In this document: piece by piece, positions 35,330 through 46,650 of the stretch | How the letters are laid out: every line of letters begins with the position of its first letter | Numbering within the stretch: position 1 is the stretch's first letter | Origin: Isoetes taiwanensis | Taxonomy: Eukaryota > Streptophyta > Lycopodiopsida > Isoetales > Isoetaceae | Direction: 5' to 3' | Assembly (NCBI GenBank): GCA_021234155.1 | Contig: JAJEKV010000252.1 | Location: forward strand, 374,001-438,000 | Length of the DNA stretch: 64,000 bases | Notes under the pieces: generated by a model | What the model was told of the DNA's origin: nothing | Database searches by the model: none | The model's input: the letters and a program-made list of their open reading frames with translations, nothing else | Translations under genes and position numbers: made by a program

Positions 35330-38300
35330 TTGAGAAAGCTAAACTTTTTGGCAAAGAAATAGGAGAAGCTTTTGAACGCTTAATGTGGTCGGAAGGGCTA
35401 ACAGAACAAAATAGCTATTTATGAGCACCTTGATCAATACAGTAGAAAATGTTGTTGGGCAGTCCAAGAGCAATAAATTCAAGACATTTGGAATGTCAGA
35501 AAGTTGGAGCGCATTATTTTAATGCTCTAGAGAAAAGGAAAGCTAGAAAGAAGAATCCAAAGCATTTCTGAAATCGCTTTAGGGCAAAGGAAGTATCCCT
35601 GGGAAATTTTTCACGTCAAAATCTTTGACGATGTTCAAGAACTGTATAATGGTCTTCGAAGTGAGCCACTCATTGGGGTGAATGAGCACGTTGAGAGTAT
35701 ATTTACAGTGGATGATATTCGTCAATCTCTCAGCAAAGTGTCAAATGGCAAGGCAAGAGATTCAGAAGGTATGGCAATCGAATTATTGAAATGGGGTGCT
35801 ATGCCAATATGATTAAAGATATCAGGAATGTTTAACTCTACAGTGAGTAATGGTTTTCCAGAAAAGTGGCCCTTAAATCGGATGATTCCGATTTAAAAAG
35901 TAGGAAATAAGGATCTGGTTGAGAATTATAGAACCATCATAGTTAGCAATACAATGGCCAAGTTATTCGGGGCAGTATTGGAAAAGAAACTGAATAACTG
36001 AGCAGATGATCATAAAATGGGAGCTTTGACACAAGCAGATTTTAGGAAAAATCATTCTACGATTGATCACTTGCTAACACTTAGAGTTATTGGTGAAGGG
36101 GCAAAAAGGGGCAAATAATGCATTATTTTGCTGCTTTAGGGATTTTGGCAAAGCTTTTGATAAGGTATTGCGAAAAAAATTTGAGAATAAGACTTGAAAA
36201 GCTAGTGAACTCCAAAAAGGGGTAGATACTTGTATGAAAAAGTGCTTGTCGAATTATCTTTCCATATGGAAGGTGCTGAGAAAATAGAAAGCATTGCCAG
36301 TGTTAAGTAGGGATGTCCATTATCTCCTACGCTCTTTGGCTTATTTATTGATGAGTTGGAGAAATGGTTGGAGACAGAAGGAGGCGCTTTAGAGGTGAAG
36401 GTAGCACATTATGTAATTAAGGCATTGCTTTATGCAGATGATGTCGTCCACCTCTTTAGAACATAAGGACTTCAGCGGTTGTTAGATCCACTAGAATCCT
36501 TTTGCCATAAGATATGGATGAAGGTAAATCTAATAAGTAAGACAAAGGTTATGGTTGTGAGAAAAAGGTAGCAGCTACATATGAGGTTTGAGGGATGTCA
36601 ATTGGAGCAAGTAAATCAGTATAAATCTCTGGGAATAGAATTCACGGTTGATTATAAATGGAAATGCGAGTGTGGAGAAAAGAATAGCTGGTGGTTTGAG
36701 GGCTTTACCACAACGGATCCCATCAGAACTCCGAAGTTAAGCGCGCTTGGGCCGGAATAGTACTGGGTTGGGTGCAGCACCGGGACTTCCCGGGAGGTCA
36801 CCCATTCCAGTACTATTCCGGCCCAAGCGACTTCACAGATCTGCAATTGCTTTTGTGATGTGTGGCTACATGGAGTAGCTAGACTAGCCTGGAGGGCCAA
36901 TAAGCCATATATTCTTTGCTCATGGTCTACGCGGAGTAGCCAGATACTGTTTGCTGAGCTAGTTGCATTGCCATAACCCTGTGGACCCAGTTGGGTGGTT
37001 AATCGTGCTCTTCAACGTATTTGTATGTGATATATGATAATTGGATCATGTATTACAATTAAGATGTTGTTGATCAGTTGAGTAGTTTCCCCATAAACAA
37101 TCAATAAACAATGAGTCATATCAAATGGAGTATAGCACGGGGGAGTGGTCCACGGCGTCAGGGTTATGGGGCATGGCAAAATATGGCAAAGTTGTGGAAC
37201 TATGGCAAGGTTGTGATATCTAGGATGGGGTCGAGAACCATTGGTTGGAGAGATATCAAGGGAAATGAATGATCAAGCAAAAGGGGCGGACTGGCCATAG
37301 ATAATATCCATATGATAAGTCATATAATCTAATTAAAGACAAGGAGATATTTTGAGAAAAAGGCAACTGCATGCTAAAAAAGGCTAAAGTCGCAGAGAGA
37401 TCTATAAATAGAACCGAAACTTCAGTTGGACATATCTCGGCAATCAGAGGTCGGATTGCAATATCTTAAGTTTGTGGAAACGTATCCAAATAAGGCAATG
37501 GTACATGTAGAAATTGATGTATATGGTATTAGTACAACCAGGGATATTATTTGGATGTCCAGTGTGGGGATCAGGCTTAGCGAGGAATAAATGGGCTAGA
37601 ATTAAGAAAGTGCAAAAAAACATTGATAGAGGAGTTGGGGGTGAAGACCCAAACACCATATGAAATGATGCTCACAGAAATAGGTTTGAGGGTCCATATC
37701 AAACGCTTGTTTAGTATAATAGAGTTATACACCGGATGAAACTCGTTTGCGTCATCAAGCCTTTTTAGAATCCAGATCAGGCCACACACATGTTGGATGG
37801 TTTCAATAGCTTGCTACCTGGTTAGCCTAGTGGGGGATTAGTCTTACAGATTTGCCTGATACAGATGTGGGAGTACGAGATTTGATATTGGATAAAGTTG
37901 TGCAAAAAGTATGAATTCAATGCTGCGAATTGATTAATGTTAAGATGGAATTTTATAAGCGCGAAGTGAATCCAATGCTGCAGAACAAGATTACTTGCAT
38001 GCTAATGTATTGCAGGCACGGTTGAATAATCACCATTTGGAGATCGAGATGGAAAAATGTAATACACCACAGGAGCTCAGATGAACATCATGATTTTTTA
38101 GAGTGTAATATGTTTGCTGAATTGTGAGAAAAATATAATATCGATGGATTTAGCTTTTTTGATCTTCTTTCATTGCAACCAACACTTTTGGAGGATTATT
38201 TTCAAGAGTGGTAGGAGCTTCGAAAGGAAACTTTAGAATTGAACCAATATGCTGATGAACTCGAGGCTCAAAATCTCATGTAGATGTATCTCGTCTCTTA

Positions 38301-38340
38301 TGGACTTGAGGGTCTCAAAAGGCATGACAACAACAATAAT
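35330..38340 (+). pseudogene. LINE (non-LTR retrotransposon) pol remnant
   Basis: Plus strand, many stops. In order: VNEHVESIFTVDDIRQSLSK then NGKARDSEGMAIELLKWGA (start of LINE reverse transcriptase, about 35680-35810), ENYRTIIVSNTMAKLFGAVL (about 35920), ALTQADFRKNHSTIDHLLTL (about 36023), and the catalytic box ALLYADDVVHLF (about 36425). Further on are GVKTQTPYEMMLTEIGLRV (about 37636) and a carboxyl region HDFLECNMFAEL with a zinc-knuckle-like His-Cys pair (about 38090). The 5S-derived fold-back at 36.7 kb interrupts it. The tail passes into the (TTG)n tract. Full-length elements copy themselves by target-primed reverse transcription; this one is long dead. Confidence 0.85.
36713..36829. 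repeat. 5S rRNA-derived fold-back
   Basis: 36713-36774 matches 5S rRNA from its second quarter: GGATCCCATCAGAACTCCGA, AGTTAAGCGCGCTTGGGC, GTACTGGGTTGGGTG. 36775-36829 is the 3' half of 5S rRNA in reverse orientation, including the 5S end GACCTCCCGGGAAGTCCCGG. The arms 36744-36774 and 36799-36829 pair almost perfectly. The 5' start of 5S is missing and nothing like a T-run terminator follows, so this is not a working 5S gene. Confidence 0.85.
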
Positions 38341-38342
38341 AA

Positions 38343-38710
<368 letters not shown>

Positions 38711-39837
38711 ATTGACATATTCATGGTAGCTTTGTTCTACTAATTTCTTGTTAACGAACAATGTAGTATAGTAGCTGACGAAATTTTTTGCTCTGCCTCC
38801 TTGGCAGATTTGTAAAGACTTACTAAAGGGTTCAACTCCTCAGGATGCATCTGATCTGATATTCTAAATCTGTTGCAGGCGAGGCATCTGAGCTTTTAAA
38901 TCTAGCCAGCATATTTGTGCTTGTTTGCCTGTATACAAGGCTAGGTTGAATGCCATTTCTATAGTTCAATGGCCCAAAAAAATAGATTCACATCACCGTT
39001 TGACCCCATCAAATACCGTGTTTGGTAGCCTTGATCCTCTATCTTGATATGTGCAATGGAATATGCCCTCATCCAATGGTTGAAATGCAGCTACAATGGG
39101 TTTACAAAGATAATGACCATGACCATACGTAACACACTAGTTCTAGAACAACTATGGTTCAAGTTCGAGACCATCAAGAGAAGCATTATGTATAGTTACA
39201 TCCCATGGCATCTATCTGTCTATCCATCTATCGGCCAAACCCAAAAAAACCTAATCTCCCAAAATACAAATAAAACCATGAATGAAGATATACCTTGAAC
39301 AATCAAAATACAAATAAAACCACGAATGAAGATATATAGAAGTTTAACTTGAATAAGAAATTATTTGGATGCATATTCCAAAACAGTTACTTTGTATGCT
39401 TGTTAGGGTTTGGTCTTTCATTAGAGTTGTAGCAAAAGCTTGAACAAGCATAAAAGAGTTCTTGCATCCAGTATTGGAGGGTGGAAGATCCACTGTAGGA
39501 CTTGATTACTAGTCATTGAGTGTGGAACAATGCTATTAGAATGAAAGCATCATCTTGTCTCCAGTGATATGATGCATAGATACGTGGTATATGTCCCTCA
39601 TTTCTTACTATGATTGCATCCTGTCATATTCCGAATTTGCATCATAGAAATAGTTGCAATGGAAAACCATCTGAGAATAGAAAAATATCTAGCAAGCATG
39701 CGAAAATTGTGCAACTAGGGATAGCAAATGGTATTAGAAAAAGATTAACGTGCATCGTTCTTAATGGAATGGTGACAAATAAGAAAGAGCTTCCATGCAA
39801 TAGATGCTTTCATACAGAATTCAAATAAATTGAATTG
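38711..39837. other. No gene identified
   Basis: AT-rich spacer. A 24-base phrase around AAATACAAATAAAACCA is repeated at 39263 and 39307. Nothing else recognised. Confidence 0.4.
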
Positions 39838-39930
39838 ATATTTTTTATCCATGGAGACCAAATTGTTTATGGGACCCAATAAAAATGGCATCCCATCCCA
39901 AAGGGTTTTCGAGGGAAAAAACTGAACAAT
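39838..39930 (-). mobile_element. LINE/SINE 3' tail
   Basis: ATTTTTTATCCATGGAGACC, then GGGTTTTCGAGGGAAAAAAC. Minus-strand orientation; same module as at 40.2, 13.1 and 48.6 kb. Confidence 0.55.
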
Positions 39931-40196
39931 AATAGAGCCATTGAGAAACCGTACATCTGTAGATTTGTACATATCAATCTGATGATGCAAGATTTTTTTT
40001 TCATTCTGCTTATGCTGAATGCAACTCAATATAAATTGGCAAGAGGTTTGGAGGTTAGGAAATCTTATATTAAACTAGTAGGATAGAATAGAATATGCAA
40101 GTTTATCATTCATGAAGAATGATGCAGCCATGAGACGACTAGTCGACAAGCCTAAACGAAACAAAAATAGGGTAAATATTTATATTATCTAGACAT

Positions 40197-40350
40197 AGCA
40201 AATAGAATAGAATAGAATAGAATAGTTTTTTAACGTCCACGGAGACCAATAGGTCATGGGACCCATACAATGGACTAGTACAATCATTACTACTAGGATT
40301 AAAAAACCCCTGCCTCGAAAGGTTTTCAAGGGAAAAACCTTTGCAGTAAT
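40197..40350 (-). mobile_element. LINE/SINE 3' tail with (TATTC)n end
   Basis: Minus strand: the core GGTTTTTCCCTTGAAAACC and GGGGTTTTTTAATCCTAG, then CCCATGACCTATTGGTCTCC, GTGGACGTTAAAAAAC, and a tail of five TATTC units. Resembles the 3' end of the LINE at 48.6 kb, whose tail is (CAATTCGATT)n-like. Confidence 0.65.
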
Positions 40351-40524
40351 GATGATACTAGACAAACAGAGATAATGACTACTGAGGGCTCAGTAATTGC
40401 AGACGTTTATCTAGAACCTCAAGTATGTAAATCTAAGGATTGGAAGGCCAATAATCTAGAAAAATTCTTGAACCTCCCCATTTTTATTGTGATCGCGCAT
40501 CTCTTATATCCCATAGCTCTTCTT
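40351..40524. other. Sequence left of the Copia 3' half
   Basis: No gene. If the inversion model is right, this stretch (reverse-complemented) once followed position 17484. It does not read as Gypsy, so the Gypsy was already truncated or bases were lost at the breakpoint. Confidence 0.4.
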
Positions 40525-40529
40525 GATAC

Positions 40530-42375
40530 TTGCAAAAGCATCATAATATGAATCCAATTGGTACAGGAGCAGACCATGAGGAACGTATTGGAGAACAAGA
40601 CAATAATACTGCAAAGGGCAACAATGAGAACTCAGAAGTTAGTAATAATGACAGAAATGAAGATGAACAAAATGACAGAAAGAAAAGAAAGACAGAAGCA
40701 GAAAAGCTCAAGGAATCAATTCAAATAAATTCTGACCTATATGGCAGAATGGAAAGTGGGAAAAGCAAACGACTGCAAAAAGATGAAGATGAAATTGATA
40801 TTCATCACATATTAACTATACTTGAGCCTGGAATACCACAAAACTTTGAAGAAGCAATGAGTTTTGAATATTCAGAATATTGGCAAAAGGCAATGGAAGA
40901 AGAATTGCAGGCTTTTGATAGAACTCAGACCTATGAGGTGGTTAGAAAACCAGAAGGGAAGAATATTGTAGGCAGCAAATGGTTATATAAAGTGAAATCA
41001 GGCATTAATGGTGAGCAAAAATTGGCTTTACACAGAAAAAGGGAATGGACTATGAGAAAACTTTTTCTCCTATAGTTAAGCTAACAAGCATCAGAATGTT
41101 GTTAGCTTTTGCAAATGCACATAATTTAGATGTACATTACATGGATGTAAGTACTGCTTTTCTCAATGCTAAATTAAATGAGGACATCTATATGAAACAA
41201 TCATCTAGATATGAGACTGAAGCAGATGGAATGGTCTGGAAAAGGGCAGTATATGGCCTTAAACAGTCTCCTAGAATGTGGTATCAATGCTTTGATAAAT
41301 ACTTGCAAGCTCAGGGTTTCATTAAATTCTTGAATGATGGGAACATGTACATCTTGAACAAAGGAGATCAATACTGTATTTTAGCTTTATATGTTGATGA
41401 TAATATACTAGTGCCAAGCAATGCTGAAATCTTAGGGTACTGCAAACAAATCTTGACAAACAGATTCAAGATGACAGATCTACGGGAACTTAGAAAATTC
41501 TTGGGAATGAAAGTATCCAGTCTGTCACTTCATATAACTCAAAGCAATAATATTGGAGGAATGCTTAAAAGGTATAACATACTTGACTGTAACATATGCA
41601 GGACTCCAATAGTTCAGGGTCTAAAGTTATCAAGTCAATTAAGCCCTAAATCTTCAGAAGAGATCAGTTACATGGCTAAGATTCCATACAGAGAACTTAT
41701 AGGGTATTTACTCTATATATCAAACTGTACCAGGCCAGATATAGCATTTACAGTGAGCCTATTGAGCAGATTTTGCAACAATCCAGGATATCAACATTGG
41801 ACAACAGCTAAGCGAGTGTTGAGATATTTAAAACATACACAAAATCATGGTATCACATTTAACAGCAAGGAGTTGACACTTATTGGACATGCTATGCAGA
41901 TTGGGGCACTGACATAGATACAAGAAAATCTACCTCTGGTTTTTGTTTAATGCTAGGAGGAGCAGTTGTAGCTTGAAAAAGTACAAAGCAATTCAATATA
42001 GCAATGTCTACAGTAGAGGCAGAGTACAATTCCATATCTTTAGCAGCTAAAGAGATTGCATGGACTAGGTTACTAAATGAGCTACATATAACTCAGAAGG
42101 TGCCAACTGTACTGTACTCTGTCAATCTGAGTTATATTGCAATCACAAGGAATCCTGTGCTACATCAGAGAACTAAGCACATTGAACTTCATGTTCATTT
42201 TATTAGAGAGATGGTTGCAAAAGGAAAATTTTTAGTGGAATATATTTCAACTCATGAACAAGTTGCAGATGTTCTAACCAAAAGGATATCAGAGTTCAAG
42301 TTTATTAAGTTTAGACAAAAGCTGGGACTTCTAGAATCAGGAAGTCTAGAGGGAATTAGCATGAAAGGGGAATGA
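40530..42375 (+). pseudogene. Copia reverse transcriptase and RNase H
   Basis: Linker rich in N/E/K, then EPGIPQNFEEAMSFEYSEYW, IVGSKWLYKVKSGINGEQK, a deletion of roughly seven codons (the usual ARLVAKG is gone) with a frameshift at about 41030, then GMDYEKTFSPIVKLTSIRML, VSTAFLNAKLNEDIYMKQ, the catalytic box ALYVDDNILV, and RELIGYLLYISNCTRPDIAF. RNase H follows: STSGFCLMLGGAVVA, a TGA in place of Trp (about 41976), KSTKQFNIAMSTVEAEYNSI, and a C-terminal VADVLTKRISEFKFI. At least two disabling changes. Confidence 0.92.
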
Positions 42376-42881
42376 TAAATGTTCATGCAAATTCAGCATA
42401 AGGGTTGTAATAAGCTCACAGATAATTTTTGTCTAGTCAATTTTTATACAGGGAGAAGATATCATTGAACATTGATATTATTATTATTAGTGGTTATATT
42501 CATTAGTGGACAAAGCAAGCTTTCAGGAAGCTCGACTCAATAATATGGAGCCAGATTGAATTCAAAATATGGAAAACTCCCTAATATATGGAGATTACAA
42601 CACGAGGTTTCTAGTCGGCCGGATCTGAGCTATGTCGGCGGGATACAACCCTATATATTACAAGAAGAATTAACTTGTATTCAGTGAAAAATGGTGTAGA
42701 AGAAAAACTTGTATTCTCGTGGAAATATCTTTGGATAAGTTTCAGTTCAATATTTCATATGTTCATATTCAAAGCCTTAGTTACTATGGAGATCATAAAT
42801 CAATTGTAGTTTAAATAGTTATTCTTGTTTAAGAGTAACTTAGCAAGTGCAATCTTAGTTGACATCTTAATATTTTTTTCA
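42373..42881 (+). mobile_element. Copia 3' LTR
   Basis: TGATAAATGTTCATGC directly after the polypurine tract. Ends TTGACATCTTAATATTTTTTTCA, with CA at 42880-42881. The T run is absent from the 5' LTR, where the LTR-leader border reads TTAATAATG, so the last nine bases are less certain. Confidence 0.9.
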
Positions 42882-42886
42882 TACAT

Positions 42887-43560
42887 TTTCTCTGTCGTAC
42901 TCCTTGGGGTCTGTGCATTGCATTCTATCTACAAGGACGACTATTGGAGCTACATGAGCGTTGGGGTTGCGCATGATCCTATCCTTCAGGTTCCTTAAAT
43001 GGTCAGTATAAATTTTTCGAACCTGAAGGAGCCTCTCACCAGCTTCATTCTTTGGTGGCAACCTCATGGATGTTACTGGCAAGTAAATTACACCTTGCAC
43101 ATACTTGTGCAAGTTTATTTCTTCCATCCTCTCCGAGGTCTTTCCATCTTCTTCTCCTTGATGGCCACCCCTGGTGCCTTTCCTTTGCCTTTTTTTCTTT
43201 TGGAGCTATTCTGGAATTTTTTTCCACTTCAATTTGCTGCACCTTTTAGCTACAATGTTGCCTCGTGGCCTGCTCCTCCATTGCTGCTCTTCCGATTCAC
43301 TAGAACTTTGGTTTTGTTCATCTTGACTAGAACCAGCAATGTTTGCCCTTTCCTCTTCTATAATTTCATTCTCTGGATCGATGTACGAGAAGTCCTCACT
43401 TTGAGTAGATTGGACCCTCTTTATGATGTCACCGAGCCTCTCTTTGTTCATATAGTATGCCATATATTTATAGAGGACTTCGAGGCTCACTCTAGCCAGT
43501 TGAAAAAAATGCCCCGTCAACAACTAAAAACCTCTGGGACGTTTTGAAAGAGAGTTGTCC
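42887..43560 (-). pseudogene. ParB-like/DNA methyltransferase gene, 5' part
   Basis: Minus strand. Upstream text includes MGTIKEIFEVASQSGQQGQ (about 43610), then YKYMAYYMNKERLGDIIKRV and an acidic/serine stretch (43490-43220). After a frameshift comes KTSERMEEINLHKYVQGVIY, LPVTSMRLPPKNEAGER, VRKIYTDHLRNLKDRIMRNP and APIVVLVDRMQ, reaching DPKEYDRENV exactly at the Copia target site. This is the front half of a ParB-like domain (the IxxLPVxxLxP start and RKxxxxHLxxLxxxI helix); the second half (LGGNH) is at 24190. The start codon is not identified, and the 5' end lies close to the divergent gene at 43.7 kb. Confidence 0.72.
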
Positions 43561-43734
43561 TTGTTGTCCAGACTGGCTGGCAACCTCGAAAATTTCTTTG
43601 ATGGTACCCATGCACGAAAACTCACGCTCATCACCTTTTCTGTCCAGGTCTTGTATTTTGGAATTTTGGAATAAAAATCATTCTGCAGTCGAGAATGTTG
43701 TCTCCTTACTATTTTGCGGTTGTTGAAGATAGTG

Positions 43735-46650
43735 AATCGCTTTGTGAATAAACTTCCACCACCTTTTGTTGTCTCCAGCTCCTTTAGTTCAGAAGAAACG
43801 CTTGGCTAGAACGTGTTTTCTCCTGATGCCCAGGCTTCTCTGAATCCTACCTCAACAAGATCCTTAGTGTTACTCGAAGACACTCAGAGTCTAGCAAGTA
43901 GTAGACTGCCACCACCTTTCCAACTGTCACCAAGTCCAGTGGGAAGTAGACTGCCCCCTCCCTACACAGCATCACCACCTGTACATAGCAGGCTTCCACC
44001 ACCTTTTGTTCCATTTCTCAGAACTATGCAGGCTCCACCTCAACGAGGGATTAAGAACAAGCTACCTCCACCATTTGTAGTTTCTCCTGCTTCGAGCAAA
44101 AATACAAGGACTGCAGAACGCTCAGAAGAATGTGAGATTCTCCACAATTTCTCTCACGAAGACTTCACTACAAATGAGGATGATGTTGCCACATCTACTC
44201 CTCTTTACACAAGAGTTGTGACACATGGGTTTGCAAAATTCCAGTCTGCTGTAAAGGAGATGTTTGCAAGAACTCCTTATCAAGATACTGCAACAACAAC
44301 TGCTGCCACAACATCTTATGACCAATATCTCCTTCTTTTAACACTATGTCACCGCCTTATCTGGGTACAATTTCACGTGGTCTGTTTTCCTCTAGAAATA
44401 CACCATTCAGAGCAGAGGAGGTCACCCCTAGAGTAGAACTCTCACCAGAAAGATGAAGACACCAATGAGGAGCAACGAGATTACATGTTCTCCAGCCAGT
44501 CTTCCAAAAAATTCAAGGTGGATTTTCACTTGAGAGCATGCTCTTCTGCAAGAAGAAGAAACCTTATGGACGAACAGAAATGAGGAGACTTCTAAGAACT
44601 AAATGCTGCTCATTGGGTTGTATTAATATATTCAACATGGCTAAACTTCGTGCAGTTAGAGACAATTATAGTTCCATGACATTGGCAGACCAGAATGTCT
44701 ATTTGGCTTACCATGTAAGACCAGATCGCCACACCTTCTTGCACTATATTAACCATGAACAAGTCTGTTAGAAATGCTTCATGGTTGTCCACCATTTAGG
44801 GTCCACTAGAATGCCTCGAATATATAAAAGAACTGGATCCCAGCAATTGATGATCACTGTGGTCCAAGAAGAGTTGTAACAATGCATGCCCTAGTTGTTG
44901 TGCCATGGATGGAGAGGTATTTTAGAGAAACATGTGAAAAGTTGCCTAATAGTAACATGTATCATTTTTTCAGACGTCACAAAAAAAGATGTCTTCTAAG
45001 AATACAAAGAGATATGTGTTCAGTCTCAGGACATCTCTTACACTTCACTAGACTGTGGAAAAGTAAAATTGGTCTTGTGAAAATTCCCAAGAGACATAGA
45101 ATTAAAGAGGCAAAGAGAAACTGCAGAATTAAAGAGGCAAAGAGAAACTGCAAAGACAGAGGTTGAAAGAAGTAAGTTAAAGTTGTTCATTCTCATACTT
45201 GCTTCACAGAATTTTGTTGACATGATTTCTTCTATAGATATTGTGCAATAGAACCTTGCTAGACATTATGAACAACAAGTAGCCGAGAGAAGGAAGCTTG
45301 TTAAGCACAGGAAAAAAGCTCGTGAGCGTCCACTGCAGTACATATCTGTTGTGATTGATGGAATGGATAAAAAAATTACAACTCTACCTCATTTCTTGAA
45401 TATTCCAAAAGATGTGCCAGAGGAATGCTTTGTCAAGGTCCACCTTGTCGGTGCTATGGTCTTCAAAGGAAGTCTAAAGTGCAAAGTCTTCTTAACATAT
45501 CCTAACTTGCATGGTGACCCAAACCTCACAATTACAATTCTTAACAAGGTGCTCTATGAGTAAGAGCAATTCGCACATGTGCTCTACCTGCAACTTGGCA
45601 ACACTACCAAGGAGAATAAAAACTAAACACTCTTTGCTTTGTGCCATGCTAGTGGAGCTAGGAATCTTCAGAGAAGTAAATCTCAGATTCTTACTTATAC
45701 GGCACAATTACGATCAAATAGACCAGATGTTCAACAGATTTTTCGCGTGTCTTAAAAAAAGGAAGGTTTTTTGTCTTCCTACTTTAGTTCAAATCATTGA
45801 AGATTCTTATACTCCCATTCCAATGGTTCAGCTTCTCAAGGAGACTGCTGACTTTAGAGAACTTGTTTTCTCTCGACGTTCCGATAGAGAATAAGCTGTG
45901 AACAAGTTGAATGATCTCATCTTTCAACATCACATCAAGTTTTACTTAAAGAATGGAAAAAAAATTTTACAGAGGAAGAAATACACTACAACTACCGGAG
46001 GGGTTGCGCTTCCTCAAATCTGTTCCAGACACTTCTTTGGTAGAACGTGTTGAGCAACTTCCTCTAAAAAATTCAAACAAGCCAAAGCAAAATAAAAGTA
46101 CCCCATTCCATCCTTGAAAGCCATTGAAAATAGAATTTTCTTAAGCTCTAAGTACTTCTTAGAAGAAGACCAGATGTGGTGGTTCTTGAACAAAAGATTG
46201 TTACTCAAAACCTAGCTCTAAGGCAGTTGTAGCCTGATGCCTTCCATCAATCCCAGAACCACGCAGGTCCAAGCACTGCTACAGGGGCACTTGCAGTAAA
46301 GGAAGACGAGGACCGAGTCATATACCTCAGACCACGACACAAGAATGAGCCTCCCGATAACATCACAAAAATTGCCAAAGGTATGCTAATTGCTCTCCCC
46401 ACTGAGGAGAATGACAAAGGTTGACCTTTTTGGATAGCAAAAGTAATTGACCGAATCAAAGAGGAAGGCTTAGTGACTAAACTCAAGATTCATTGACTTG
46501 CCACACGTTCAGAAAATGTTTTTGAATGTAGGTATGAGTTAGAAATGAGAACTCAAGAAAAGGGGAGAAAGTCCAAGAAAGTGGGTCCTAGGATGAGCTA
46601 AACCTATGTGAAGTGAGTATACTGTACTATGATTTCAAATTGAAATCTGA
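43735..46650 (+). pseudogene. DUF7869-like transposon-associated gene, decayed
   Basis: Plus strand, divergent from the ParB-like gene. The front carries a proline repeat: five copies of [KR]LPPP[FY] (43748, 43906, 43948, 43988, 44057). Next come a Cys-rich region TKCCSLGCINIFNMAKLRAV (44598), ALVVVPWMERYFRETCEKLP, ISVVIDGMDKKITTLPHFLN (45341), VKVHLVGAMVFKGSLKCKVF, a segment LYLQLGNTTKENKN where relatives have Asp in LDN, then FREVNLRFLLIRHNYDQIDQ with MFNRFFACLK (usual FLxxGHTHxxIDxxF). The last part, IALPTEENDKG then a TGA, then PFWIAKVIDRIKEEGL, resembles the small C-terminal domain of such proteins. Family assignment is from memory of these motifs. Many stops and altered key residues: dead. 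Confidence 0.6.

Larger units (their letters stand above)
40525..42881 (+). mobile_element. Copia retrotransposon, 3' half
   Basis: Carries reverse transcriptase, RNase H, a polypurine tract (GAAAGGGGAA at 42363-42372) and the 3' LTR. It lacks LTR, gag, protease and integrase, which are on the opposite strand at 17485-24189. TACAT follows the LTR at 42882-42886. The left edge is abrupt within the integrase-RT linker. Confidence 0.9.

Noticed and set aside
36713-36829. Functional 5S rRNA gene
   Set aside because: The 5' quarter is missing, the second half is inverted, and there is no terminator.
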